Below are positions 36,416 to 45,560 of a DNA stretch of 64,000 nucleotides, one piece after another. Made by a program: the position numbers and the translations under genes. Positions within the stretch are counted from its first letter, which is position 1, and each line of letters opens with the position of its first letter. Source of the DNA: Pleionea mediterranea (GTDB lineage Bacteria; Pseudomonadota; Gammaproteobacteria; Enterobacterales; Kangiellaceae); assembly GCF_003148745.1 (NCBI RefSeq), contig NZ_QGGU01000009.1, positions 62,001 to 126,000 on the forward strand, given 5' to 3'. The notes under the pieces were generated by a model. It did no database searches and had not been told where the DNA came from. It saw nothing but the letters and a program-made list of their open reading frames with translations.

Positions 36416-37332
36416 GTCTGAGCCTCCTTAATATTCATCAGCGATTTTATTTCGACTTGCTCCGCTTGCTGCCACTGATGAACATTGGCCATCATTTTAA
36501 TGGTGGTTGCCTGACCACTGCCCTGCAAAGCGTCTTTCAATAAATGCGGTGATAGCCCTGACGCTATAATCACTTCAGACACATTCGATGAACGCTGTGC
36601 AACCTTTCCTCCTTCGGTCGAAAACAGCTCAGTAATCGCCAACAGTTTGGCGATCATTCCTTTTGAAACCCATTGCTGCTCAGTTAATGACTTGATTTGA
36701 TCAACAGTGATTGCCCGAATGGTTTGGCCTTTGGCATCAAGCAATCCGTTGGTATCGGATAACAGCACCAACTTGCTGGCAGACAAACAGTCCGCCAATG
36801 CCACAGCAATATCATCGGCGTTAACATTTAAACACTCGCCATTTTGATCAGTCGCCAAAGAATGAAACACCGGCCAGAATCCTTGCGCCAATAATTGAAA
36901 CGTCAGCGTTGGATCATTTGCGCTAACGTTACCCACACGCCCTAACACGGTATGATCCGGATGTAACTGACAACTTAAGGTATCGGCAGTGGTGGGTGTC
37001 ATTCCCACAGGATCAATCATGGCCTGTTTGCAGGCTGACAATACTTTTGTGTGGGCATAACCGGCAAGCGCTCCGGCGATCACCGGCAACTGTTGCGGAT
37101 CCGTCACCCGCATACCGTTGCGTTTATTGTTGGGTAACTGAAAAACATTACACCAGTGATCACAATAAAGACCGCCACCGTGAACTAAAACAGCCTGTTG
37201 TCCTGTCGACTGACACCAACTTTTAATCACCAGCAAAATTTCACTCAACAATGACTCTGACTGCAGTAACTTGCCGGACAGTTTAAAAACAGTTACGTCA
37301 GGATAATCGGCGCCATGATTACAATATTTCAT
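36412..37332 (-). CDS. argB: Acetylglutamate kinase
   Basis: ArgB phosphorylates N-acetylglutamate. Family elements: VFKLSGKLL near the N-terminus, the glycine-rich AVLVHGGGLYCDH, GRVGNVSANDPTLTF, LNVNADDIAVALADCL, LLSDTNGLLD and the lysine in WVSKGMIAKL. The start was placed at the ATG at 37332 (MKYCNHG), preceded at good spacing by GGGAGG, giving 306 residues; a 7-codon upstream start overlaps argC. The argC stop lies one base before this ATG, so the two are coupled. Confidence 0.94.
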   Translation of the reverse strand: MKYCNHGADYPDVTVFKLSGKLLQSESLLSEILLVIKSWCQSTGQQAVLVHGGGLYCDHWCNVFQLPNNKRNGMRVTDPQQLPVIAGALAGYAHTKVLSACKQAMIDPVGMTPTTADTLSCQLHPDHTVLGRVGNVSANDPTLTFQLLAQGFWPVFHSLATDQNGECLNVNADDIAVALADCLSASKLVLLSDTNGLLDAKGQTIRAITVDQIKSLTEQQWVSKGMIAKLLAITELFSTEGGKVAQRSSNVSEVIIASGLSPHLLKDALQGSGQATTIKMMANVHQWQQAEQVEIKSLMNIKEAQT

Positions 37333-37333
37333 G

Positions 37334-38611
37334 TTAAACACCTCCCGCGACATTGCTTGTCACTGATATTTTATTAACTGATGGTTTAGAGACTGACGAT
37401 TTGTTATTCGTAATTTTGGATTTGTACGAGTTTGCTTGTTGAGGATCTTGTTTTTCGGCGTGAAATTGTTTGCTGTCGTCTATCGCTGTATTGGCAGAAT
37501 TAATCGGTGAAAGTCCTTCAGTCTCCGGGTAGCCATGAGACAAATTGAAACATTGGATCGCATTAACCGCGGCACCTTTTAACAGATTATCGATCACCGT
37601 ATAAATTTGCAGATAACCTTTGTCCGCATTCAGTCTGACAAACATTTTAACCATGGGCGTTTGTTCTACATCGGATAAAGCTGGCACTGTGTCACTGATT
37701 TGCACCAGCGCTGAGTCGGCGTAATAGCGCTGATAAAGGTTTACCAGAGTCGCTTGTGTAAATTCCATTTTGTCAGGGGTTTTATTGGTAGCTATCTCTT
37801 TAACCGATTTTGGTTTGATAGGTACGGTAACGGTGCTGTAGATCCCTCGCTTAAAAGCCCCCAAATGTGGCGTAAAAATCACATCATGACTTAATGCCTG
37901 CTCTATCTCGGGTGTATGTCGATGACCATCAACACCATAAGCCTGCAAGCTGACTTCGCAAAAAGACGAAGTTAAAGATGCTTTGCGGCCAGCCCCACTA
38001 ACACCGCTGATGGCATTTATCACTGGCAAGCCTGTCAATTGCTCGACCCATCCATTTGCAGGATCCAGCAATGGCATTAAGCTCAGGATCGCAGCGGTGG
38101 GGTAACAGCCAGCAACGGCAATAAGTTTCGCGCCGGCTAATAAGTGTCGATTTATTTCCGGCAAACCGTACACCGCTTGCGACAGTAATGCGCTGGCCGG
38201 GTGTTCAAAACCGTAATAGTCTGCAAACTGATGCGCCTGTGTTAAACGAAACGCACCAGAGAGATCAATCACCTGAATATTATGGCTTAAAAACTGTTCC
38301 GCTAATGAAGCACTCACCTGGTGAGGCGTGGCTAAAAACACCACATCGATATCGGACCAATGGCATGACGACTGATTAGGATTAATCGATGTTTGCGTCA
38401 GTCCAGTATCTTCCATCGACTGAAATATAAGATTGTTTTGAGGAAAAGCATAAGCGTATTGTGGGTATACGCTGGCAAATAATTGGTTGCGCAACGAACT
38501 GTGGTTCGAAACCACCAGCGCCGCTATGCTCAGATTGGGGTGTTGCAGTATAAGTTGCGTTAATTGCGCGCCGGTATAGCCACTGGCGCCAATAATCAGA
38601 CATTTTTTCAT
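37334..38611 (-). CDS. argC: N-acetyl-gamma-glutamyl-phosphate reductase with C-terminal tail
   Basis: ArgC reduces N-acetylglutamyl phosphate with NADPH. The Rossmann loop IIGASGYTGAQL, the active-site cysteine in IAVAGCYPTAAILSL, and the conserved HRHTPEIEQ and KGAAVNAIQCFNL are present. The start at 38611 (MKKCLIIGAS) follows GGGAG by 9 bases. At 425 residues it is about 60-80 longer than usual; the extra part is a low-complexity Ser/Asn/Lys tail after GYPETEGL. Its ribosome-binding site lies inside a strong hairpin (38612-38645). Confidence 0.95.
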   Translation of the reverse strand: MKKCLIIGASGYTGAQLTQLILQHPNLSIAALVVSNHSSLRNQLFASVYPQYAYAFPQNNLIFQSMEDTGLTQTSINPNQSSCHWSDIDVVFLATPHQVSASLAEQFLSHNIQVIDLSGAFRLTQAHQFADYYGFEHPASALLSQAVYGLPEINRHLLAGAKLIAVAGCYPTAAILSLMPLLDPANGWVEQLTGLPVINAISGVSGAGRKASLTSSFCEVSLQAYGVDGHRHTPEIEQALSHDVIFTPHLGAFKRGIYSTVTVPIKPKSVKEIATNKTPDKMEFTQATLVNLYQRYYADSALVQISDTVPALSDVEQTPMVKMFVRLNADKGYLQIYTVIDNLLKGAAVNAIQCFNLSHGYPETEGLSPINSANTAIDDSKQFHAEKQDPQQANSYKSKITNNKSSVSKPSVNKISVTSNVAGGV

Positions 38612-38645
38612 GGTCGAAAACTCCCGCCCTGCGGGAGTCTCGACC
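38612..38645 (-). promoter_or_regulatory. Hairpin sequestering the argC ribosome-binding site
   Basis: On the minus strand the RNA between argR and argC folds into an outer 6-bp stem (GGTCGA/TCGACC), a small internal loop, and an inner 8-bp stem (ACTCCCGC/GCGGGAGT) with a 3-base loop. The Shine-Dalgarno GGGAG is in the 3' arm and the argC ATG begins at the first base after the structure. It could reduce argC translation relative to argR, or act as a weak attenuator (GGGAGTTTT). Confidence 0.65.
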
Positions 38646-38652
38646 CACAAGG

Positions 38653-39099
38653 TTAACCTTTAAGTTGTTCCAGCTCTTGCTTTAATTGCATTGCGTCTTC
38701 TTCACTTCGTGTGGCAATAAAAATCGTATCGTCACCGGATATATTCCCCACCACCAGAGGCAGCTTAATATTATCCAGTTCATAACCGATGGCCTGAGCT
38801 CGTCCCGGTTGCGTTTTAAGCACCAGCATATTGCTCGCCAATTCGGCCGAAACCATTAACGATTGCACCACTTTTTTAAGTTCACTTTTGGTTGCCCTTA
38901 CGGGCGCAGCTTCGTTACCCAGTACATAACCTTCAGGTCCTTTCCAGATCCCAAGTTCATTTAAATCTCTTGAAAGCGTGGTTTGCGTTGCTTTCAAACC
39001 TCGTTCGGCCAATAGCTCAACCAGCTTTTCCTGATTCGGAACAATTGATGAGCCTATCAGCTCTCTAATGGCGGTTTGCCTTAACTGTTTTTCAGACAT
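38653..39099 (-). CDS. argR: Arginine repressor
   Basis: ArgR is the hexameric arginine-responsive repressor. The N-terminal winged helix has KATQTTLSRDLNELGIWK with the SR(D) DNA-reading residues. The C-terminal arginine-binding domain has the aspartate-rich VVGNISGDDTIFIAT. It is 148 residues. It is the first gene of the arg operon, 42 bp upstream of argC, and lies next to a double ARG box, so it probably represses its own operon. This differs from the common location beside mdh. Confidence 0.96.
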   Translation of the reverse strand: MSEKQLRQTAIRELIGSSIVPNQEKLVELLAERGLKATQTTLSRDLNELGIWKGPEGYVLGNEAAPVRATKSELKKVVQSLMVSAELASNMLVLKTQPGRAQAIGYELDNIKLPLVVGNISGDDTIFIATRSEEDAMQLKQELEQLKG

Positions 39100-39133
39100 A
39101 AGGATCCCGTTGCTAATTAAAGTAACACGACGT

Positions 39134-39169
39134 AGAATAAATATGCAATATCAAATGCATATTTATTCT
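39134..39169. promoter_or_regulatory. Tandem ARG boxes in the argR/argE divergent spacer
   Basis: Two copies of the same 14-bp sequence in opposite orientation, agaataaatatgca (39134-39147) and tgcatatttattct (39156-39169), each resemble the ARG box TGAATwwwwATTCA. Their centres are 22 bp apart, close to the 21 bp of the classical pair. The site lies between argE (+) and argR (-), so one operator can control both transcripts. Confidence 0.85.
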
Positions 39170-39199
39170 AATTAATTCGAATATACGAGTATTATACCC

Positions 39200-40396
39200 A
39201 TGTTTAACAGCCAAATACCGCATAATTTCCTCACAGAGATGATAGCCAATAACACTGTCAGCAGCGATGATCCGGCGATTGACCAGAGTAATAAAGCTTA
39301 CTGTGAGCTGCTTGCCGATCGGTTGGACAGGCTGAATTTTAATTGCCAGCTTTATGCGGTGCCCACACACAACCATGACACGCAACCACAAAAGTGGAAT
39401 CTGATTGCTTGTCGTGCGGGTCATAAGTCCGAACAAGGTGGCCTGATGTTAAGCGGTCACAGCGATACCGTACCTGCCGAACTGCCTCAATGGCAACAGG
39501 ATCCCTGGCAATTGACGCGGCATAATGACCATTTGTATGGCCTTGGCGTCACCGATATGAAAGGTTTTTTTGCCGCCGTCATAACGGCACTGGAGCAGTT
39601 ACCACAAAATAACCATCAACCGATTTCACTGGTGATCACCGCCGATGAAGAAACCACCATGGTCGGTGCCAGAGCGCTTCGGGCAGAACAACTTTGTGTT
39701 CCGCAACTAAACATTATTGGCGAGCCCACCAGCCTGCAGCCAGTGATCAGCCACAAGGGATACCTCGCTTATCGTATAACGCTGAGTAGTAAAGGCGGTC
39801 ACTCCAGCCTGAACCAGCAACAAGCCAATTGCATAAACGCCATGGCAGAGATAATCCTGCAACTGCAACAACTGGCTACCCAGCTGCAAACAATGCGTCA
39901 GGATGAACGTTTTTCAGTGCCCGTTTCAACCCTTAACCTCGGCAGCTTAAACGCAGGCGATGCCGTCAACCGTATCTGTGCCAGTGCCACGCTGGAACTC
40001 GACATAAGACCACTACCAGGGGTTGAATCCGAGCAAATAGAACTCTGGTTACAACAGGCGATAGACACCGCATTGTCATGCTTTCAGGTATCAGCCCAAC
40101 TTTCGCCGCTGTATCCGCCAGTCAATAGTTTTTCAAGCAGTGCGTGTACTCACTCACTGTTTAACGGCTGCCAACATTATCACTCAGCTTGTGCAGACGA
40201 TTCTTATCCAAACTATGCTTTTGCAAATTATGTGACTGAAGCGCCCTTTTTTGAACAGTTGGGGATCCCCTCATTGGTGATGGGACCGGGCGATATTCGT
40301 CAGGCGCATCAGGCAAACGAGTCGATCAACCTGCTACAGCTGAGCCAAGCCAGCAAGCTCTACCATAGATTGTTGCAAGACTATTGCTTTCAATGA
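39200..40396 (+). CDS. argE: Acetylornithine deacetylase
   Basis: ArgE hydrolyses N-acetylornithine to ornithine. It is an M20 metallopeptidase: metal ligands in MLSGHSDTVPA and GVTDMKGFFAAVI, the catalytic glutamate pair in TADEETTMVGARAL, and GPGDIRQAHQANESI near the C-terminus. It is 398 residues, slightly longer than the E. coli enzyme. It is divergent from the argR-C-B-F-G-H operon over a shared operator. The ATG has only a weak GAG upstream and lies about 30 bp from the ARG box, so the leader must be very short. Confidence 0.95.
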   Translation: MFNSQIPHNFLTEMIANNTVSSDDPAIDQSNKAYCELLADRLDRLNFNCQLYAVPTHNHDTQPQKWNLIACRAGHKSEQGGLMLSGHSDTVPAELPQWQQDPWQLTRHNDHLYGLGVTDMKGFFAAVITALEQLPQNNHQPISLVITADEETTMVGARALRAEQLCVPQLNIIGEPTSLQPVISHKGYLAYRITLSSKGGHSSLNQQQANCINAMAEIILQLQQLATQLQTMRQDERFSVPVSTLNLGSLNAGDAVNRICASATLELDIRPLPGVESEQIELWLQQAIDTALSCFQVSAQLSPLYPPVNSFSSSACTHSLFNGCQHYHSACADDSYPNYAFANYVTEAPFFEQLGIPSLVMGPGDIRQAHQANESINLLQLSQASKLYHRLLQDYCFQ

Positions 40397-40530
40397 AGGC
40401 TCAAACGGATATCAATGCTTAACATCAATTCTTACAGATTAAAGAGAAGGATATTCTGTTTACTTGCAATGACCGACTCATTTAAAATACAGCAGCCGCT
40501 GGCAAGTGAGCGGTAAAAACGATCTTTTTA

Positions 40531-40559
40531 TTGCTTAAAAACTCCTCATCTGGTATAAA
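40531..40559 (+). promoter_or_regulatory. Predicted sigma-70 promoter of rpmB-rpmG
   Basis: ttgctt (-35, 40531-40536) and tataaa (-10, 40554-40559) are spaced by 17 bp, about 115 bp upstream of rpmB. Confidence 0.5.
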
Positions 40560-40675
40560 GTGCGCCCTCGTTTTCTAACGACTCAGGTATGCAGTTAAAA
40601 GCATGCCTCGCTCGCCGGTTATATAGCTTTGAATTAGGCGAAGAGTAACGAATTTTTGTAGTTTTGGAGGCAATT

Positions 40676-40912
40676 ATGTCACGAGTATGTCAAGTTACGG
40701 GCAAAGGCCCAACAGTGGGAAACAATGTTTCTCACGCGAAAAACAGAACCAAGCGTCGCTTTTTACCAAACCTTCACGCTCACCGTTTTTGGGTTGAGAG
40801 TGAAAAACGTTTTGTAAAACTTCGTGTTTCTGCAAAAGGTATGCGCATCATCGATAAGCAAGGTATCGACACTGTGCTTGAAAAAATCCGCTCACGCGGC
40901 GTTAAAGTGTAA
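40676..40912 (+). CDS. rpmB: Ribosomal protein bL28
   Basis: A 78-residue bL28 with the family N-terminus [21 protein letters not shown] and the [29 protein letters not shown] core. It is the zinc-free type, lacking the CxxC pairs. The start at 40676 follows a strong GGAGG six bases upstream. It forms an operon with rpmG 12 bp downstream. Confidence 0.97.
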   Translation: MSRVCQVTGKGPTVGNNVSHAKNRTKRRFLPNLHAHRFWVESEKRFVKLRVSAKGMRIIDKQGIDTVLEKIRSRGVKV

Positions 40913-40924
40913 GGAGCATCGATC

Positions 40925-41095
40925 ATGGCTAAAAATGGTGCACGCGACAAAATCAAATTAGTATCAAGCGCTGGAACTGGTCACTACTACACCACTGACA
41001 AGAACAAGCGTAACACTCCTAACAAGCTGGAGTTTAAAAAATACGATCCTGTGGTTCGTAAGCATGTGATGTATAAGGAAGCAAAAATTAAGTAA
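40925..41095 (+). CDS. rpmG: Ribosomal protein bL33
   Basis: A 56-residue bL33, beginning [20 protein letters not shown] and containing [20 protein letters not shown] and [16 protein letters not shown]. It is the zinc-free type. It follows rpmB by 12 bp with taaggagc as ribosome-binding site, and a terminator follows 20 bp later. Confidence 0.97.
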   Translation: MAKNGARDKIKLVSSAGTGHYYTTDKNKRNTPNKLEFKKYDPVVRKHVMYKEAKIK

Positions 41096-41117
41096 TTGAA
41101 CTGCCTCCAAGCATTCT

Positions 41118-41146
41118 AAAAAAGCCCGGTTTTGCCGGGCTTTTTT
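41118..41146 (+). terminator. Intrinsic terminator after rpmG
   Basis: aaaaagcccgg/ccgggcttttt with a short loop and a six-base T-run, 23 bp after the rpmG stop. Confidence 0.92.
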
Positions 41147-41225
41147 ATGCCTACTGATTTTTTAACTATTGTTTCTGTCAGCCTGTGCTAAAGTTTAATT
41201 AACTCCCTGATGTAGAGCTTAAGCT

Positions 41226-42452
41226 GTGCGACAAAACGAACCCATCATAGCTCCTGATATTTTATTGGCCCGCCAACCCATATTCGATCGTAACCTCAAG
41301 CTCTACGGCTATGAACTCTTGTATCGACAGGGCAGCAACAGTGACCATGCCAGCTTTCTCTGTGGCGATACCGCAACCTCCTTATTACTGCTGAATAATT
41401 ATGCAAGTCTGTCACAAGCCACCGAGCACCATCGTGTACCAGCCTTTATTAATATTACTGAGAATTTGATTAAGGCCAGTGAACTGCTGCCAGTGCAACC
41501 CGAGCAGGTGGTACTGGAAATTCTGGAAAATGTGGTGCCGGATCAATCGTTAATCGATGCCATTATTCGCTATCGTTCGTTAGGCTTCAAAATAGCCCTC
41601 GATGACTATCCTTTTACCGCAGACTTTGAACCCCTATTGCAACACGCCGATTTTATTAAAGTGGATGTTCTTGAGTACGATATGTCGCTCATTGAACGTA
41701 AATTGTCGCAATTAAAGAACTGTCCGGCCAAATTGCTTGCCGAAAAAGTTGAAGATTACGACAGTTATGTCCGTTGCATGGAACTGGGGTTCCATTTATT
41801 CCAGGGATACTTTTTCGAACGACCACAACTGGTAAGAGGAAAACAGCTCTCCAGTAACAAACAACAGGTGATGCGTTTACTCAGTGAGCTTTATTCTCCA
41901 GATGCCGATCCCGATAAAATTGCCGAACTGGTTTCGCAAGATGCCGAACTCAGCTATCGGCTATTAAGGATCATCAATTCAGCAGCCTATGGTCTATCGA
42001 GAAAAATAAAATCCATTAAAGAAGCCGTGGTGTTTTTAGGCTTGAATCAACTTAAACGCTGGATCGCACTGCTGGCATTTTCATCAAACGACGATACTCC
42101 TCCCGAATTATTACGCACCCTGTTAATTAGAGGTCGCAGCTGTGAGCTATTGGCAGAAAGTCTTAAAAAACAATCGCCTGATCTTTTCTTCACCACAGGT
42201 TTGTTCTCGGGCATCGATTCTTTAATGGGTGTTGATCTCGATTTTCTTATCAAAGACCTGCCACTCGACAACACCATTAAACAAGCCATTTTGCAATATA
42301 AGGGCGACGCCGGTTTAATTTTAAAAACCATGATTCAGTTTGAGCACGCCGATTGGGGTAACATTTCACCCGATATTCCGGCGCAGCAAATTAACCGGTG
42401 CTATTTTGAAGCCATTAAGTGGTGCGACAAAATGACTGCCTCTTTGCATTGA
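41226..42452 (+). CDS. EAL-HDOD signalling protein (YuxH-like)
   Basis: A 408-residue cytoplasmic protein with an N-terminal EAL-type domain (about 10-200) and a C-terminal HDOD domain (about 205-395). The EAL motif is degenerate (GYELLYRQ at the start, then ALDDYPF and KVDVLEYD), so phosphodiesterase activity is doubtful. The HDOD part has DAELSYRLLRIINSAAYGLSRKI and VVFLGLNQLKRWIALLAF. Such proteins act as c-di-GMP-linked regulators in other gammaproteobacteria. The start is GTG at 41226. It is a stand-alone gene. Confidence 0.85.
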   Translation: MRQNEPIIAPDILLARQPIFDRNLKLYGYELLYRQGSNSDHASFLCGDTATSLLLLNNYASLSQATEHHRVPAFINITENLIKASELLPVQPEQVVLEILENVVPDQSLIDAIIRYRSLGFKIALDDYPFTADFEPLLQHADFIKVDVLEYDMSLIERKLSQLKNCPAKLLAEKVEDYDSYVRCMELGFHLFQGYFFERPQLVRGKQLSSNKQQVMRLLSELYSPDADPDKIAELVSQDAELSYRLLRIINSAAYGLSRKIKSIKEAVVFLGLNQLKRWIALLAFSSNDDTPPELLRTLLIRGRSCELLAESLKKQSPDLFFTTGLFSGIDSLMGVDLDFLIKDLPLDNTIKQAILQYKGDAGLILKTMIQFEHADWGNISPDIPAQQINRCYFEAIKWCDKMTASLH

Positions 42453-42618
42453 TATATTTAAGATATTTTTACGGTATATTTAAAAAGCTGTTTATGACTC
42501 TTTGCTTAAACCTGTGTCAACTTTTTTATGTGCGGTTGATCACTGACTGGATTCGAGCTTGATTTTTAATCATCAGTTACGGACAATCGATGCAAAATAA
42601 CCAACCGAAAGCTGCGCT

Positions 42619-43485
42619 GTGTCATTAACGGTCACCGATCTTAAGTTTCACTACAATACTTCTCAACATTGCCACTATCATTTTCGACTCACTAAAGGTC
42701 AGCGTGTCGGATTAATTGGTCGTAACGGTGCAGGCAAGTCGACTTTACTTAAGTTGATTGCCGGTGAGTTGTCTGCAAAATCTGGTGAAGTCTCAATCAA
42801 TGGCAGTGCGTTAACCAGACAGCCGCAACAGTACTTATCCAAACTAGGCTATGTGCCTGATCAGTTCCCTGATGATAAAGGCTACCGGGTTACTGACTTT
42901 TTAACACTGGTATTAGCGTGCAAAAATATTTCCCGCTCACTGGATGACTTACTAGCCGATCAAGGATTAACTCAACTGAACATTGGCGAATTGCTGCCGT
43001 TATCATTACAGCAATTGTCTCTTGGTCAAAAACAACGACTTTCACTGGTACAGGCTTTATTGAGTCAACCCGAATGCCTGATTATGGATGAACCCCTGAA
43101 TGGACTCGATCCCACTCAGCAACAACAGTTTTGGCAAATATTAAAACAGCAAACGAATAACACCTGTGCATTAATTGCCAGTCATCATTTAGTTGACTTG
43201 GCTGAACATTGTCAGCGCTTGCTGTTTATTGATGATCACCGACTGGTTCTGGATCTTAATCTGGACTCGATAAAATATATGGCGGTCAATACATCCATTA
43301 TAAACAATACGAAAATTAACGAAACAGATGCTTTACTGCATGACAAAGTTATTGGTTTTCAGCAAGAGCAGAACTTCAATCAATATCTACTGCAGAACGA
43401 CTCTAATATTTTATTGTCGGGTAAAACGTTAACCGTTTTGACTGAATTATTTCGTTATCAGGCTAGTGGGGAATGGCAATGGTAA
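42619..43485 (+). CDS. ABC transporter ATP-binding protein (GldA-type partner)
   Basis: A 288-residue ATPase. Walker A is GLIGRNGAGKSTLLKLIAG, the signature LSLGQKQRLSLVQALL (a variant of LSGGQ), Walker B CLIMDEPLNGLDP, and the H-loop ASHHLVDLAEHC. The last 80 residues are a poorly conserved tail. The start is GTG at 42619. It overlaps the downstream permease gene by 13 bp, so the pair forms one transporter together with the third gene at 45539. Confidence 0.9.
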   Translation: MSLTVTDLKFHYNTSQHCHYHFRLTKGQRVGLIGRNGAGKSTLLKLIAGELSAKSGEVSINGSALTRQPQQYLSKLGYVPDQFPDDKGYRVTDFLTLVLACKNISRSLDDLLADQGLTQLNIGELLPLSLQQLSLGQKQRLSLVQALLSQPECLIMDEPLNGLDPTQQQQFWQILKQQTNNTCALIASHHLVDLAEHCQRLLFIDDHRLVLDLNLDSIKYMAVNTSIINNTKINETDALLHDKVIGFQQEQNFNQYLLQNDSNILLSGKTLTVLTELFRYQASGEWQW

Positions 43486-45560
43486 TATCCATCGCGCGCT
43501 TACAACTGAAACAACTGTTAAAAAGCCCTCGCTGGCTAATACTGTTAAGTATTTACTGTTTTGTTATTGCCATATTCAGCAATCAGTTCAGCTTTCAATT
43601 TATAACGCTGCAAGCTTCCAATACCAGTCAATTAAGTTTAAGTGGCATTTTATTTTCGCCGCTGGATAATTTGGCCGTTTTTTTATTACTCCTGATGTTA
43701 CCTTTGATTGTTTTGCAGTTAAGACCGAGTCGAATAGCCTCTGGCCTGCAGCGGCTATTAAGTAGCTATCCGGTATCATCGTTTAAGTTGTGGCTGGCTG
43801 ACTGGTACGCCATGTTGGTTTTATTACTGTTTTTTTATGCAGCGCTAGTTTTTATTCAACTCCCAATATTAATCAGTGCCACCATCGACTTGCCACTGTT
43901 CCTGACGCACTGGTTAGCACTGGTGTTAATGTCATTAAGTTTTATGACCTTATTTTTGTTATTGCAACAATTAACCAATTCACTATTGAGCAGTTTAGTT
44001 ATCCATTACAGTGTGTTGTTTCTGTTCTGGATCATTCAACTACTGCAACAATGGCCAGATTACTTTTATGTTGTTCAAGTTATTAATCTGTTTGACTGGT
44101 TTGATCGGTTATCACTGGGTTTATTAAGTGCTCAGGATATTTTGGCTTTTGTGATTATTAACTTAAGTTTTATTGTACTCTGTTATTGTTTTAGTCAACA
44201 AAAAACAAGGTTTATTTTACTGACCTGTGGATTAACATTGTTGTTGCTGTTTACGCTACGCTTATTTCCTCTTAATTATGTCGATACCACGAGTAATCAA
44301 CGCTACTCTTTGCATCCCGTTTTAGCGGAACAATTGGCGCAAACCGAAACGATTAAAATAACCAGCTATGGCCTCGACGAAGCGGCTCGCCGTGAAGTAA
44401 ATTTACGATTGCTGCAGCCTGTTTTATCCCGCTTTGCTGAAACAAAAATTACGCACGAGCCTCTTAATCGTCAGTCAGAGCAGCAGCGCAATAGTCAGAG
44501 TAACCGTGGCGTTTTATTTACCATTGGCAATATCCCGAATGACAAGTCTGGTCAGCGATTAAACACAGCCGTTAACCAACAAACCATTTGGCTCGACTAC
44601 CCTTTTGTTGAACATCCGCAGCGTTATTTGTTGCGTTCACTGGCAGTACTGCAACACCGAAATGACAACTGGGTATTATTTGTTGAAGGGCAAGATGAAG
44701 CCAGTATCAGTCAACAGGGACAACGACATTTATCAACACTGAACCAAGCATTGCAATCAAGAGGTTTTCAACTGTCGCAGCTGTCTCTAAAACAAGCCGG
44801 CTCTATTCCTGACAATACTGCGTTGTTGGTTATTGCCTCTTCACGTCAGGACTGGCTGAATTCGGCCAGTCAATCGTTAATGACCTATTTACAAACTGGC
44901 GGTAATTTATTGTGGTTGCGCGATCCGGAAGACATATCGTTTGAGCAACTGGAATCCTATCTGGGTATTACCAAACTTGACGGTGTGATTGTTGATCCGG
45001 CAGGCTATCAGCAAGGTACACCACATCCGGCAATTGTGTTGCACGATACGTTTACGGATCACCCGATTAATCAATCACTAAAAACATTGGTTGCGTTTCC
45101 CTGGAGCAGTGCCCTTGTTCCGCTGACGAAAGGTACTACTAAATGGCATCAGCAAACACTACTCACCAGCCACCCTAATAGCTGGACGGAGTTTCAGCCT
45201 GAACAGGAAAACATGGCTTTTAACGAACAACAGGGTGAGCTGCAAGGTGAGTTTCAAACATTAATTGCCTTACAGCGAAACCAGGGTGTTCGGCAACAAA
45301 AAGTGGTTATTGCGGGTGATAGCCACTTTTTATCAGACATGGCGATTAATAATTACGATAATAAACAGCTGGCACTGAATATCTTTTACTGGCTAACCCA
45401 GACACCGGATGAATTAATGCCAACGCTGGTAGAGCCAGTTGATCGCTATCTGAAACTGACGCCACTGGCGCACCACTTAATAAGTTGGTTTATTCCGTTC
45501 GTTTTACCATTACTGCTGTTATTATCAGGAGTCATATTATGGCGCAAACAAAAAAGGTAA
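43473..45560 (+). CDS. GldG-like ABC transporter permease with periplasmic auxiliary domain
   Basis: A 695-residue membrane protein. The N-terminal 270 residues contain about six hydrophobic segments of an ABC-2-type permease. Residues 280-640 form a soluble periplasmic domain resembling GldG/ABC_transp_aux (VLFVEGQDEASISQQGQRHL, TGGNLLWLRDPEDIS, VVIAGDSHFLSD), followed by a C-terminal helix and WRKQKR. GldG was named for Bacteroidetes gliding, but relatives occur widely with unknown substrates. It starts within the ATPase gene; an ATG two codons later is equally possible. Confidence 0.85.
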   Translation: MAMVISIARLQLKQLLKSPRWLILLSIYCFVIAIFSNQFSFQFITLQASNTSQLSLSGILFSPLDNLAVFLLLLMLPLIVLQLRPSRIASGLQRLLSSYPVSSFKLWLADWYAMLVLLLFFYAALVFIQLPILISATIDLPLFLTHWLALVLMSLSFMTLFLLLQQLTNSLLSSLVIHYSVLFLFWIIQLLQQWPDYFYVVQVINLFDWFDRLSLGLLSAQDILAFVIINLSFIVLCYCFSQQKTRFILLTCGLTLLLLFTLRLFPLNYVDTTSNQRYSLHPVLAEQLAQTETIKITSYGLDEAARREVNLRLLQPVLSRFAETKITHEPLNRQSEQQRNSQSNRGVLFTIGNIPNDKSGQRLNTAVNQQTIWLDYPFVEHPQRYLLRSLAVLQHRNDNWVLFVEGQDEASISQQGQRHLSTLNQALQSRGFQLSQLSLKQAGSIPDNTALLVIASSRQDWLNSASQSLMTYLQTGGNLLWLRDPEDISFEQLESYLGITKLDGVIVDPAGYQQGTPHPAIVLHDTFTDHPINQSLKTLVAFPWSSALVPLTKGTTKWHQQTLLTSHPNSWTEFQPEQENMAFNEQQGELQGEFQTLIALQRNQGVRQQKVVIAGDSHFLSDMAINNYDNKQLALNIFYWLTQTPDELMPTLVEPVDRYLKLTPLAHHLISWFIPFVLPLLLLLSGVILWRKQKR

